A program made the translations under genes and the position numbers. A DNA stretch of 22,861 nucleotides. Source: a virus. The stretch is taken from positions 1 to 22,861 of IMG/VR virus record IMGVR_UViG_3300022864_000015. The stretch is one strand, 5' to 3'. The notes beneath the pieces are model-generated. The model saw only the letters and a program-made list of their open reading frames with translations. It did not search any database and was not told the origin of the DNA. Below, in pieces: positions 15,173-22,683 of the stretch; the first letter of the stretch is position 1, and every line of letters starts with the position of its first letter.

Positions 15173-15409
15173 TTATGTTAGTGCCACATAGCCAAGGTTT
15201 CCCTTGCCTGTTGTTACATATAATCTCTTAGTTCCTGATCCATTATCATATATAGCTATTTCCCCAGGACTCAATGTGCTTGTTGTTGGTACAACATCAG
15301 TATTCTTAATCGATGCTGCATTATTAAACAATGTTTCCAGCATGTTCCTAAGAATAGCTACTTGTGTCTCATCAAACTTAGTAATGTCTCCAGGCTTGCT
15401 TATTGTCAT
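15173..15409 (-). CDS. small structural protein, tail-associated
   Basis: The product is 78 residues. A helical N-terminal half (TQVAILRNMLETLFNNAAS) is followed by VVPTTSTLSPGEIAIYDNG and RLYVTTGKGNLGYVAL. The second half resembles the short beta-strand module that displays as 'PTTSTL.EGEIA.YD....KRLY...' in many phage tail and fibre proteins. It overlaps the nozzle-like gene by ATGA (15406-15409), which supports co-translation. A minor tail or fibre-attachment protein is the best guess. Confidence 0.6.
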   Translation of the reverse strand: MTISKPGDITKFDETQVAILRNMLETLFNNAASIKNTDVVPTTSTLSPGEIAIYDNGSGTKRLYVTTGKGNLGYVALT

Positions 15410-18400
15410 AAGATCATCGGTGCCTCTGAGTATACTCCTTTAAGTTCACTTAATCTAAAAGGAAATAAGTCATTTTTAGCTATAGAGAAGTTAATTTCTT
15501 CTCCCCTTGCTGTGTCATGAAAAAAGCTCTCCCAACGCTCTGGATGAGAAGCCAACGATACTTCAAATGAATCATCTGATATGTTGGTCTCCCATGAGAA
15601 AGTAAAAGATCCTTGAGTTCCTTCATGTACTGTTCCTATTTTCTTGAAGAATTTATCTTGCATAGGAGAATCAAAATTCCTAAAGCCAAACTCGTACAAA
15701 TGATTAACTGAAGTTTCTGCATTTGTAGCCCCTTTTTCATAAGTATACCTAACTACGAAAGCATTAGTAAAGTAAACTTTTGGATTATCGTTCTTAGTAT
15801 CATCGGCAGTAAACTCAATCTTATATTGTATCCATACGTTTGCTGTTGAAGCAATCTCTGAACCATTAGGATCAGATAAAGCTGAGCTCCAACTTGCTGC
15901 TTCACAGGCAGTCTTAGTAGCTCCTGTTCTAGTATGTATAAGGATATTGTCTGTTGCTGTTGCCGTAATAGATTCATTCCAGTACACCTTGTTTAGACTC
16001 TCTGCATCAATCTGTTGAGATGGAGATGTCCATGAACCTGATGTATATTTATTTTCAATACCTGTATTATAGTCCTTCATCTTACCTAATAACTTTCTAA
16101 ATATTCTAAATGTTCTTGATGGTGGAATTGTAGCTGATACAGACTCTGATGTATCCCATGTAATAGGATGAGTATGATGACCTTGACATTGGGCATGATA
16201 TCCACCATTACCATAACGATTAACATCAACTCCTGTTGTAGTAACTGCTGTTGTATGAGTATGAGCTGCATTAGCTGCTGCTCCAGTACCTGGAGTGTCT
16301 GTCCCAATCTTAATATATTTACCTGTATAAGTAGAAGTCTTATCTGTCCAGCCTGTCCCTGGAGTTCCAGCTCCATCATATAAGCAATAGACAAACTTCT
16401 GTGCCCCATCCCAAGTGTCAGACTCACCGATCTTTTTAATAACTCTGAATTCTGCATAAGCTACTTCCCAGTCATCTTGTACAGTAGAATTAGTTGTATC
16501 TGAAAAAGCATGGTAGTGATCTGATCTTGGACAATCTGTACCACCATCTGACTCTCCACCACCTGAAGTTGAAGCATCTGTATCGCCACTAAAGTCATGA
16601 GAATGAGATGTTGAAGCAGTTTCATTCAAGACAGAAGAGCCCATCTGTATATAGTATCCATCACTGTTCCCAACGGCTGCTGTCAACACTTGCCACCCAG
16701 TAGGTGCCGTTGGCTGATCCCACATAACAATAGCACCATCAGGAAACTCTGTGTCAGAATTAGAATCAGACTTAAAAGCTCTTAATTTTATATGTCTTGG
16801 TCCTATTGAAGTAGAATCATCGGTATCAAAAGCAGTAATAGGATGAGTATGAGCCCACACAACAGCGTTCTGACTACCATCTCCAGAGTTCACAGCAGAT
16901 CCTGCATAACTAGGAATAGTACCTGCCATCTCATGCTTATGTCCTGTACCAGCAAATTCAGTTCCAGTTGTAGCATGTATGAGCAAGTATGAACCATCAG
17001 AAGAAATCTCTGTCCAACCAGTACCTGGTGTAGTATCTTCCTGGTCCCAGAAGATAACAATGTCATCAGCAATAGCATCTGCCGCAGATGTTTCTCCGAT
17101 CTCTATATAAGGAGCATTCTCAGTACCACCAACAAACACATCAGAAGATGTGCCAGCGTTGGCTTCTGTCTTAGTCTTTAATCTATATGTATCTTCAGAA
17201 GTTTTTTCTTTAACCACATAACCATTCTGAGAATCTCCATAATAAAGCTCTCCAGTTTCATCATCACCTGTCTTAGCAGCAAAGCAATTAGCTCCAGCTA
17301 CCGTAGTAGATGTCCATAAGTCATAGGATAAGGCTTGTCTTTTAAAGTTATACCTCATGATTCTATTATGATACTGAGCTGCGATAGTATCATCTGTGTA
17401 AGCAGCCAAGAATATACCTTCATGCATGAACCCAACGGTATCAGAATAATTAGATGGAAGTATTGATCCTGTATCAAACTCATCTATAATAGCTGATACT
17501 TGTGATCCATCAAACCTGTACCAATGATCCCATCCTAAGAACACAACACCATAAGGAGTTTGAGTAATAGACCATTGAGCAGGAGAACCTGTAAAAGCAA
17601 TAGGATCATCAGCATACCAAGAAGTAGGGTCTGCTCCGGATGTTGGAGAAGTAATATGTAACACTCTAATAGTATTCTTCTTAATACAAATCATCATACC
17701 TAGCTGAATAGGAATACCCATGATCTCATCATTATCTTCAGGTGATATCTCCATATAATCTAAATTAGCTGTTTGCTGTATGTAATGAGGAAGATACGGA
17801 TTGCTATAATAAATCTTATTAGGATAATTAGGATCGGCTGTAATAAAGAATCTTTCTCTATGGACCTTAATTATGCTTCCCTTAGGCATATCATCTGTGA
17901 CAGAAGGATAACCAGCACCCAGCGATCCATCTGCTATATCATCTGAATAAGTTGTAGTCGTATTATCTGCTATTGTAGCAAGAAGCTTTAAAGATGAACC
18001 ATCACCCTCTGTTCTATAAATCTTTCTATTAGAAGTTCCTACTGGACCCAACGGTATGTTTGTAAGCTCTACTTTCCTAGATGTAGCTGTGGTGATAGTA
18101 TTACTCACAGCCCCATTGACAACAGCATCGTCATCAAAGGTAACTCCGTAGTAATATTCAGCAGTTGCATCAAGGTTACCACCAGTAGTGCCTAGGGCAG
18201 CCTTACAGGCCCCCAGTTCCCATGTTGTGTTAGAAGACGCTCCATCGTATACCCAAATGTTATCGTAGCCGTTAGAGCACATAAGAAGGTCTTTATAAAC
18301 TTCAAAGTTACATCTCTTTCCATCAGTAAGACCAGCTCTTATTTCAGTAAAAGCTCCTGTTGCATCAGCTCCAACATAAGCCTTAGTACCATGTACAGCT

Positions 18401-18642
18401 ATAAACTTAGTAACACCAGATGATGTATAGTATCTCTCTAATCCCACTACTGCACCACTACCTATGGTAGTAGTGTTAAAATAAGTTACTGGATCTCTCT
18501 TGTCAACTGCTCCGGGTTCTTCTTCAAATCTACAGTTCTGAGCAATCTTAACCCACTTATCTTTAAGGTCTAAGTCTTCAACCTGATTATTCATACCAGG
18601 GAGAGTCTTTAATACAAATTGTTTTAGTTGTTCTGTGAGCAT
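15406..18642 (-). CDS. tail nozzle-like protein with three inserted collar-type domains
   Basis: The product is 1078 residues. It starts MLTEQLKQFVLKTLPGMNNQ and continues into a beta-propeller-like region to about residue 500, with repeated strand and Gly-Trp patterns (VYDGASSNTTWELG, WDHWYRFDGSQVSAIID). This start and the C-terminal region (about 855 to 1078) look like the nozzle or tail-tube end proteins of SU10/T7-like podophages, which form the distal part of the short tail. Between them, at about 528 to 850, lie three tandem domains of the tail-collar type, each with two HxH motifs. The gene follows the adaptor gene with a TAATG overlap at 18642. The nozzle role is inferred from length, position and style; the repeats are read directly. 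Confidence 0.7.
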   Translation of the reverse strand: MLTEQLKQFVLKTLPGMNNQVEDLDLKDKWVKIAQNCRFEEEPGAVDKRDPVTYFNTTTIGSGAVVGLERYYTSSGVTKFIAVHGTKAYVGADATGAFTEIRAGLTDGKRCNFEVYKDLLMCSNGYDNIWVYDGASSNTTWELGACKAALGTTGGNLDATAEYYYGVTFDDDAVVNGAVSNTITTATSRKVELTNIPLGPVGTSNRKIYRTEGDGSSLKLLATIADNTTTTYSDDIADGSLGAGYPSVTDDMPKGSIIKVHRERFFITADPNYPNKIYYSNPYLPHYIQQTANLDYMEISPEDNDEIMGIPIQLGMMICIKKNTIRVLHITSPTSGADPTSWYADDPIAFTGSPAQWSITQTPYGVVFLGWDHWYRFDGSQVSAIIDEFDTGSILPSNYSDTVGFMHEGIFLAAYTDDTIAAQYHNRIMRYNFKRQALSYDLWTSTTVAGANCFAAKTGDDETGELYYGDSQNGYVVKEKTSEDTYRLKTKTEANAGTSSDVFVGGTENAPYIEIGETSAADAIADDIVIFWDQEDTTPGTGWTEISSDGSYLLIHATTGTEFAGTGHKHEMAGTIPSYAGSAVNSGDGSQNAVVWAHTHPITAFDTDDSTSIGPRHIKLRAFKSDSNSDTEFPDGAIVMWDQPTAPTGWQVLTAAVGNSDGYYIQMGSSVLNETASTSHSHDFSGDTDASTSGGGESDGGTDCPRSDHYHAFSDTTNSTVQDDWEVAYAEFRVIKKIGESDTWDGAQKFVYCLYDGAGTPGTGWTDKTSTYTGKYIKIGTDTPGTGAAANAAHTHTTAVTTTGVDVNRYGNGGYHAQCQGHHTHPITWDTSESVSATIPPSRTFRIFRKLLGKMKDYNTGIENKYTSGSWTSPSQQIDAESLNKVYWNESITATATDNILIHTRTGATKTACEAASWSSALSDPNGSEIASTANVWIQYKIEFTADDTKNDNPKVYFTNAFVVRYTYEKGATNAETSVNHLYEFGFRNFDSPMQDKFFKKIGTVHEGTQGSFTFSWETNISDDSFEVSLASHPERWESFFHDTARGEEINFSIAKNDLFPFRLSELKGVYSEAPMIL
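16093..17061 (-). repeat. three tandem collar-type modules, coding repeat
   Basis: Three modules of about 100 residues start near 528, 637 and 750. Each contains a P-x-GW or PGTGW turn, a Gly-Tyr strand (SYLLIH, GYYIQMG, GKYIKIG), then two HxH motifs: H568/H570 and H598/H600; H680/H682 and H709/H711; H794/H796 and H823/H825. Each ends in a basic-hydrophobic strand (IKLRAFK, AEFRVIKK, RTFRIFRK). The two motifs are 29 to 30 residues apart in every copy, and the modules repeat every 112 to 114 residues. Confidence 0.75.
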
Positions 18643-19379
18643 TATTTCTCCATAGTCTTAGACATTAGTTCTTCGTCTGTTCGTTCTCTTCCTAATTCAA
18701 TCTTATAATCTTTTATCTTAGCAAAGTATTTGTTCCAGTTATCGTTGGCTTTATCTCCAAACCCACGATCTTCACAACCAGAAGCTACAGCATAATTTAC
18801 TGCTGCTGGATGTAGTGGTTCGGGTAGCTGAGGGTCTTCTGAATCTGAAGTCAAATCAACATGAGCATTAGAATAATACACTCTCATATAGTTTGCTCCA
18901 GCATTATCATCATTAGGTGGAGGATTAACACCTAAAGTGTCTTCTTCTCTGCTCCAATAATATTTCTGAGGAATACTTGTATTTGAGTCATAATTGTATG
19001 TAGTATCTCCAGTATCAGTATCAGTAACGCTGTACCCAATGTTGCTCCTCCAACCTGGATAATCTTCATCAAGATCATCTGTTATGACAGGGTCTAACTT
19101 GATCCAATCAGTGCCATCCTTCATGAAATACAACTTCTCAACTGAATATAAATTAGCAAAGTAGTCTGAAAGAGTATATTCATTAGACTTAGCTGAGTCA
19201 TCATTAGATTCACAGCTTATAGATGTAATGTATCCGTTGGCTTTAATACTCTTTGTTCTGAAAGAAATGTCTTTTAGTGCTTCGTTGATGTAGCTATTAA
19301 GCTCAGTATCAGACCAGAAAGCTGAACTATTGTCTCCCAATCTCTTCCTAACTCTTGTTCTTATCTCTAATAAATTCAT
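18642..19379 (-). CDS. SU10-type tail adaptor protein
   Basis: This 245-residue protein begins MNLLEIRTRVRKRLGDNSSA and continues FWSDTELNSYINEALKDI, the characteristic start of the phage adaptor family (SU10_adaptor type), which binds under the portal and links it to the tail nozzle. The middle is acidic and Asp/Ser-rich. Near the C-terminus LPEPLHPAAVNYAVASGCED and a Lys/Glu-rich helix match the usual adaptor end. The start at 19379 has AGGAG five bases upstream. It lies directly before the nozzle-like gene, the expected order. Confidence 0.78.
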   Translation of the reverse strand: MNLLEIRTRVRKRLGDNSSAFWSDTELNSYINEALKDISFRTKSIKANGYITSISCESNDDSAKSNEYTLSDYFANLYSVEKLYFMKDGTDWIKLDPVITDDLDEDYPGWRSNIGYSVTDTDTGDTTYNYDSNTSIPQKYYWSREEDTLGVNPPPNDDNAGANYMRVYYSNAHVDLTSDSEDPQLPEPLHPAAVNYAVASGCEDRGFGDKANDNWNKYFAKIKDYKIELGRERTDEELMSKTMEK

Positions 19380-19387
19380 TATATCTC

Positions 19388-20791
19388 CTATTCTGCTCCA
19401 GCTTCAACTTCTGTATATTTCATTCCCCAACCTAGAACTGCTCTTTTCCTTGACTCTAAATCTCTTTTAGTGTTACATATAAACCCACATCTCCCACACC
19501 TCACGTATGCTTTATCACTGTATCTAGCATGACCATCATTCAATCCATAGTCAATAGATTTTGAAGTAATTCTCTCACTTCTTTTGTTTGTATACAAATA
19601 CGTTCCACATTGAGGACACCCTCCAGTAACGATAGGATCATATATATATCTTTGTATGCTTGGGTCTCTAAGGTCTAGAGACAATGCTAGTAATCCAGAA
19701 GTAGAAGAAATATTAATATTAACTGCCTGTTCTGATAAAGATAATGCAAACGATCCAGGTTTATTCATAATATTGACATATGAAGTCAATAATGATATTG
19801 TCGCTGGAAGTACACTCGGTCCGACTGCATTAGAAATAGCTGAATCTAATAAAGAAATACCTAGTTCCAGAGTACTTGCTGTATATTTACTATTAAAATT
19901 TATATTAGGAGTCTCTACAGATATTGCAAGCTCTTGACGTTCTGGAATTGCTCCATGACCCTTATGAAGAATAACATCATACACATCCAAAGACATTACT
20001 TGCTCAGAAGGTGTATCTAAATGAGAGAAGTTTGCATTAGGCACTTCTACAGAAAGAGCTAGTTCAACTGTAGAAGAATAAACATTACTAATACTTGTTA
20101 TGCTTGGTGCCTCTACAGATAGAGTTAGTGTTTGCTCAGAAGGCAAGACAGTCCCAGTCCTAGCAATAGCAGGAGCATAGGAAGCTAGAGATAAAGCAAA
20201 CGTAGAAGGATCACTATAAATTACTGGAGTTGAAGTCTGTAGCGTTAAAGTTGATGTACTAGCTGCTGGTTCAACAGTAATATTAGTTTCTTCAGTATAA
20301 CCAATCCCTGAAACATATGAATTGTAGGTACTACTACCATAACGAAAGTTACAAGCATTAGGAGAAACCCACCTATCAGTATACTTATAGAAAGTCCACG
20401 TAACATTAGTTAGTCCTGTCCAACCTAGCTCACCAGATAAAAAAGTTTTAGTAGCATGAGAAACTTGAGTACAAGAACTTGCTGTACCAATTTTCTCTAT
20501 AATCTCTATCTTATCGGTAGCTACCATAGAACTTTCAGGACAAGACCAAGTTGTTGACTGAATTCCTGATGCTGGAGATGAATATACAGAAATAAGTCTA
20601 CAAACATTAGCTACGCTGGTTCCTACTGAAGTAAAGCTATCATCACTATGCTTTATTCTGACTGAATAAGTTGAGTAATTAAAATAATAAGTAGCCGCTT
20701 GAGACATGAACCAATTAAGGTAATCCGTAGAGCTACCCTGTGATGTACTTAGGGTTTCATCATCTCTATAATAAAGAGTTTCTGTTGCCAT
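19388..20791 (-). CDS. repeat structural protein with C-terminal zinc ribbon
   Basis: The product is 467 residues. Residues 1 to 175 form a beta-rich domain with many Tyr, Trp, Ser and Thr (WFMSQAATYYFNYS, WTFYKYTDRW). Residues about 177 to 380 hold roughly ten units of 18 to 24 residues, each with an L-S-L/V strand and a Pro or Gly turn. The end is a zinc ribbon: C392, C395, C432 and C435 (CPQCGTYLY, then YVRCGRCGFICN), finishing LGWGMKYTEVE. A zinc-ribbon block of this kind is found as a small separate protein beside the adaptor in related phages, so this may be a fusion. The protein is probably a virion component near the neck or tail. The start has AAGGATATA before ATG. Confidence 0.65.
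   Translation of the reverse strand: MATETLYYRDDETLSTSQGSSTDYLNWFMSQAATYYFNYSTYSVRIKHSDDSFTSVGTSVANVCRLISVYSSPASGIQSTTWSCPESSMVATDKIEIIEKIGTASSCTQVSHATKTFLSGELGWTGLTNVTWTFYKYTDRWVSPNACNFRYGSSTYNSYVSGIGYTEETNITVEPAASTSTLTLQTSTPVIYSDPSTFALSLASYAPAIARTGTVLPSEQTLTLSVEAPSITSISNVYSSTVELALSVEVPNANFSHLDTPSEQVMSLDVYDVILHKGHGAIPERQELAISVETPNINFNSKYTASTLELGISLLDSAISNAVGPSVLPATISLLTSYVNIMNKPGSFALSLSEQAVNINISSTSGLLALSLDLRDPSIQRYIYDPIVTGGCPQCGTYLYTNKRSERITSKSIDYGLNDGHARYSDKAYVRCGRCGFICNTKRDLESRKRAVLGWGMKYTEVEAGAE
19652..20263 (-). repeat. about ten degenerate ~22-residue coding repeats
   Basis: Residues about 177 to 380 of the structural protein recur as [P/S]-S-x-x-L-x-L-S-V/L-E-x-P-x-x. The serine of the L-S-L/V core falls at about 201, 225, 247, 267, 291, 313, 333, 351 and 371, with a related TLT at 183. 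Examples are PSEQTLTLSVEAPS, STVELALSVEVPN and ERQELAISVETPN. The protein repeat is clear while the DNA is diverged, so it is an old repeat. Confidence 0.7.
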
Positions 20792-20798
20792 TATATCC

Positions 20799-21200
20799 TT
20801 ATGCCAAAGTAATTATTCCTGCTGCGTTCCATTCAATCGTGAATGTTCCTGAACTAACTGATTGTGCTCCACCAAAGTCTATTGAACAAATTAAGTCATC
20901 TCCAGCAGTCTCATCATAGATTACTGCATGATAAGCTGTAAAAGTAGCTGCTGTCCAAGCGGTATCAGTACCATCCCACTTAGTTGTTGCTGCTTCTGTT
21001 ACTGCTCCACCGGCTAATTCCTTGTCTCCACGAGTGTATCCACCTGTTGTTGCAAGTTCATTTGTAGTTGTATAATTAGTGTCTGTCGCTGTGAACGCAT
21101 GACTGTTATCATACAAAGCTACAATGATAGTATCTCCTTCTAAATCAACTACTTTGTTGAAAAGATTAGCCTTGAATCTATTGTAAATGCCTGAAGCCAT
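20799..21200 (-). CDS. phage structural protein (MASGIYNRFK family)
   Basis: This is a 133-residue protein with the recognisable opening MASGIYNRFKANLFNKVVDL and then DTIIVALYDNSHAF. This pattern is common to small head/tail structural proteins encoded before the adaptor. The rest is beta-rich with many Thr, Gly and Ala (YTTTNELATTGGYTRGDKEL), and the C-terminus ends FTIEWNAAGIITLA. The start at 21200 has GGAGG nine bases upstream, located inside the 3' end of the endonuclease gene. Family-level assignment is fairly secure; its exact place in the virion is not known. Confidence 0.65.
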   Translation of the reverse strand: MASGIYNRFKANLFNKVVDLEGDTIIVALYDNSHAFTATDTNYTTTNELATTGGYTRGDKELAGGAVTEAATTKWDGTDTAWTAATFTAYHAVIYDETAGDDLICSIDFGGAQSVSSGTFTIEWNAAGIITLA

Positions 21201-21741
21201 TATAGTTACCTCCGTTTAAGTATTTAATTGCTTGTTTTAAATTATCTATATTATCCATCATTAACCCTAAACCAACATTGCACTTGTGGCATAAGAGTCC
21301 TCTTACTTCTTCTGTAAGATGGTCATGATCTACCATTAATTTACAGGTTTTTCCTTTTGCTGTTTTTCTTGTTTCTGTTTTACCGCATATAGCACACACT
21401 CCATTCTGAAATTTAAACATTTGTTTATATTGACCTAAAGTTAGAAATCTTCCGTGCTTGATATCATCACCCTTCCAAGAATGCCCTCTTTTAGTATTAC
21501 CAGTAGAAATTCCCAGTTCTTTTACACGTAAATCAGTCTCTTTTGTTAATCCACGATTCCAAGCTTTATTGCCTCTGTTCTTGCCAAGAGTAGCAATACT
21601 AATTCTCTGCTTAGTTTCTTCTGAACATGGTTTTCTATCTAAGTTCTTCATCTGAATACTTTTTTCTGTTCTCCATTTTAGAGTACACCTTTTCTTAGCA
21701 GCAATGCTCAGCTTACATCTGTGTTCTTTAGTGAACTTCAT
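21178..21741 (-). CDS. free-standing homing-type endonuclease (endonuclease VII-like HNH with NUMOD3)
   Basis: This 187-residue protein has two NUMOD3-like DNA-binding motifs, at about residues 4 to 18 (TKEHRCKLSIAAKKR) and 40 to 66 (SEETKQRISIATLGKNRGN). An endonuclease VII-type HNH domain follows: C116-x2-C119, DHDH at 138 to 141, C151-x2-C154 and N155. All zinc ligands and the catalytic D/H cluster are present, so it looks active. Such genes insert in phage genomes and cleave related phages lacking them. It overlaps the upstream 51-residue gene by ATGA and the downstream structural gene by 23 bases. No intron boundary is visible around it, so it is free-standing. Confidence 0.85.
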   Translation of the reverse strand: MKFTKEHRCKLSIAAKKRCTLKWRTEKSIQMKNLDRKPCSEETKQRISIATLGKNRGNKAWNRGLTKETDLRVKELGISTGNTKRGHSWKGDDIKHGRFLTLGQYKQMFKFQNGVCAICGKTETRKTAKGKTCKLMVDHDHLTEEVRGLLCHKCNVGLGLMMDNIDNLKQAIKYLNGGNYNGFRHLQ

Positions 21742-21893
21742 TTCGTTGTTTTACCTTGTATCTTCAAGCAGGGAATATGTATCTCCACATCTACCCGGCC
21801 ATCAGCATGTTTAATTTCTTTACTTGTTGCTTTGAGAATACCTCTCTCATCAAGCTCAACTAGCTTATCTCCAATTTGTATCTTCTGACCCAT
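21738..21893 (-). CDS. hypothetical protein, 51 residues
   Basis: The frame begins MGQKIQIGDKLVELDERGIL and ends CLKIQGKTTK. It is beta-like, with alternating hydrophobic residues and Gly turns, and resembles the short KOW/SH3-type small proteins of phage tail clusters, though I cannot name a family. The start at 21893 has AGGAG seven bases upstream. Its stop overlaps the endonuclease start by ATGA, and the upstream gene ends at 21903. Codon structure and spacing make it a probable real gene. Confidence 0.6.
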   Translation of the reverse strand: MGQKIQIGDKLVELDERGILKATSKEIKHADGRVDVEIHIPCLKIQGKTTK

Positions 21894-21902
21894 AGCTATC
21901 TC

Positions 21903-22139
21903 CTATCTTAGTTTCTTTCTATTAGTCCTATATTGTCTCTCATAATGCCTGAGATACTTTAGGAGTTTAGGATGGAATGATGTATCTCCACCCTTTATCT
22001 GCTTTAGTAGCACTCTAAGATTTTCTTGCATACCATCGGCTGATTCTAATAAACCTACTCTCAATCTTGACTTATGATTCTTAGGTAAGAACCAATCGAA
22101 CACCCGGATAGCTACTTTAGCGTAAGCTTCCCCTATCAT
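21903..22139 (-). CDS. hypothetical basic protein, 78 residues
   Basis: This 78-residue protein is markedly basic and Arg/Lys/His-rich toward its end (LLKYLRHYERQYRTNRKKLR). An amphipathic N-terminus (EAYAKVAIRVFDWFLPKN) could associate with a membrane. It overlaps the holin-like 55-residue gene by ATGA and so belongs to the same translation unit as the probable lysis genes. The family is not recognised. Confidence 0.65.
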   Translation of the reverse strand: MIGEAYAKVAIRVFDWFLPKNHKSRLRVGLLESADGMQENLRVLLKQIKGGDTSFHPKLLKYLRHYERQYRTNRKKLR

Positions 22140-22303
22140 TCAGCATCCTTGTTCTTAGCTAATAAGAAGTTCATTCCGAACATATTAATAACTTTAAGGA
22201 TTGAATTAATAATCTTGTTATCTACCTGTGTTGGTGTGATCGCAGCGATAGCTGCACAAGCCGTGATTACGATTGGTACAATCTTAAGTATTAGTTCCAT
22301 CAT
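22136..22303 (-). CDS. small holin-like membrane protein
   Basis: The product is 55 residues. The N-terminal half is one hydrophobic helix (LILKIVPIVITACAAIAAIT). PTQVDNKIINSILKVINMFG and a charged end (LLAKNKDAE) follow. This arrangement recurs in short phage membrane proteins suspected to be holins, beside XhlA-like genes. The start at 22303 has AAGGAG seven bases upstream; a second ATG follows immediately. It overlaps the 46-residue gene upstream by 20 bases and the next gene by ATGA. The holin role is inference from size, topology and neighbours. Confidence 0.6.
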   Translation of the reverse strand: MMELILKIVPIVITACAAIAAITPTQVDNKIINSILKVINMFGMNFLLAKNKDAE

Positions 22304-22424
22304 TATCTTGCTCCTTTGTTATGATTATATTAGTAATATCTTTCTCCAAATCTATGATTAATTGCTGAACTTTACTAAAGTCAACAAATATTTTTCTGAT
22401 AGCGTCATGCTGTGCTTGATCCAT
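22284..22424 (-). CDS. 46-residue helical peptide
   Basis: The frame begins MDQAQHDAIRKIFVDFSKVQ, continues QLIIDLEKDITNIIITKEQD and ends DNDGTNT. Hydrophobic residues recur every three or four positions, so it is probably a short coiled coil. It has no transmembrane segment. AAAGGG precedes the start at 22424, and the frame runs 20 bases into the holin-like gene. Its place between two small membrane-protein genes suggests the same lysis or membrane unit. No family is recognised. Confidence 0.55.
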   Translation of the reverse strand: MDQAQHDAIRKIFVDFSKVQQLIIDLEKDITNIIITKEQDNDGTNT

Positions 22425-22434
22425 TTTAACCCTT

Positions 22435-22683
22435 TCATGTATGTAGCTTAGCAACCCAAGCAGCCAAGGCTCCTATGCAACTACAAGCTCCTACAATAGC
22501 AATCCACATATATTTTAAGCTTGCTTGGTGTGTTTTACAGAGTCTATTCCTATCATTCTCAAATAATAAATCTACATCTTTACGATTTTCTTTGTGGTGA
22601 AGCTCCTCTGTTACGACAACAGTTGTCAATATTTTAAGCATCTTCTCTTGTCGATGATAGAGTTTACCTAGATCACCATTCAT
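22435..22683 (-). CDS. XhlA-like small membrane protein
   Basis: This is an 82-residue protein. Charged helical residues 1 to 55 (KLYHRQEKMLKILTTVVVTE) are followed by a C-terminal transmembrane helix (YMWIAIVGACSCIGALAAWV) and a short AKLHT tail. Topology and length fit the hemolysin XhlA-type proteins that accompany phage holins. The start shares a base with the stop of the 32-residue gene (TAATG), with GGAG upstream. No endolysin is seen in the window; if one exists it lies beyond 22861 or elsewhere in the genome. Confidence 0.6.
   Translation of the reverse strand: MNGDLGKLYHRQEKMLKILTTVVVTEELHHKENRKDVDLLFENDRNRLCKTHQASLKYMWIAIVGACSCIGALAAWVAKLHT

Noticed and set aside
16086-16457. 123-codon minus-strand frame inside the nozzle-like gene
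   Set aside because: It is the alternative frame of the third collar module; its Leu/Gln-rich text is produced by the repeated Thr/Ala/Gly codons. The smaller same-strand frames at 15753-15977, 16890-17078, 6045-6269 and 14442-14627 are likewise shadows.
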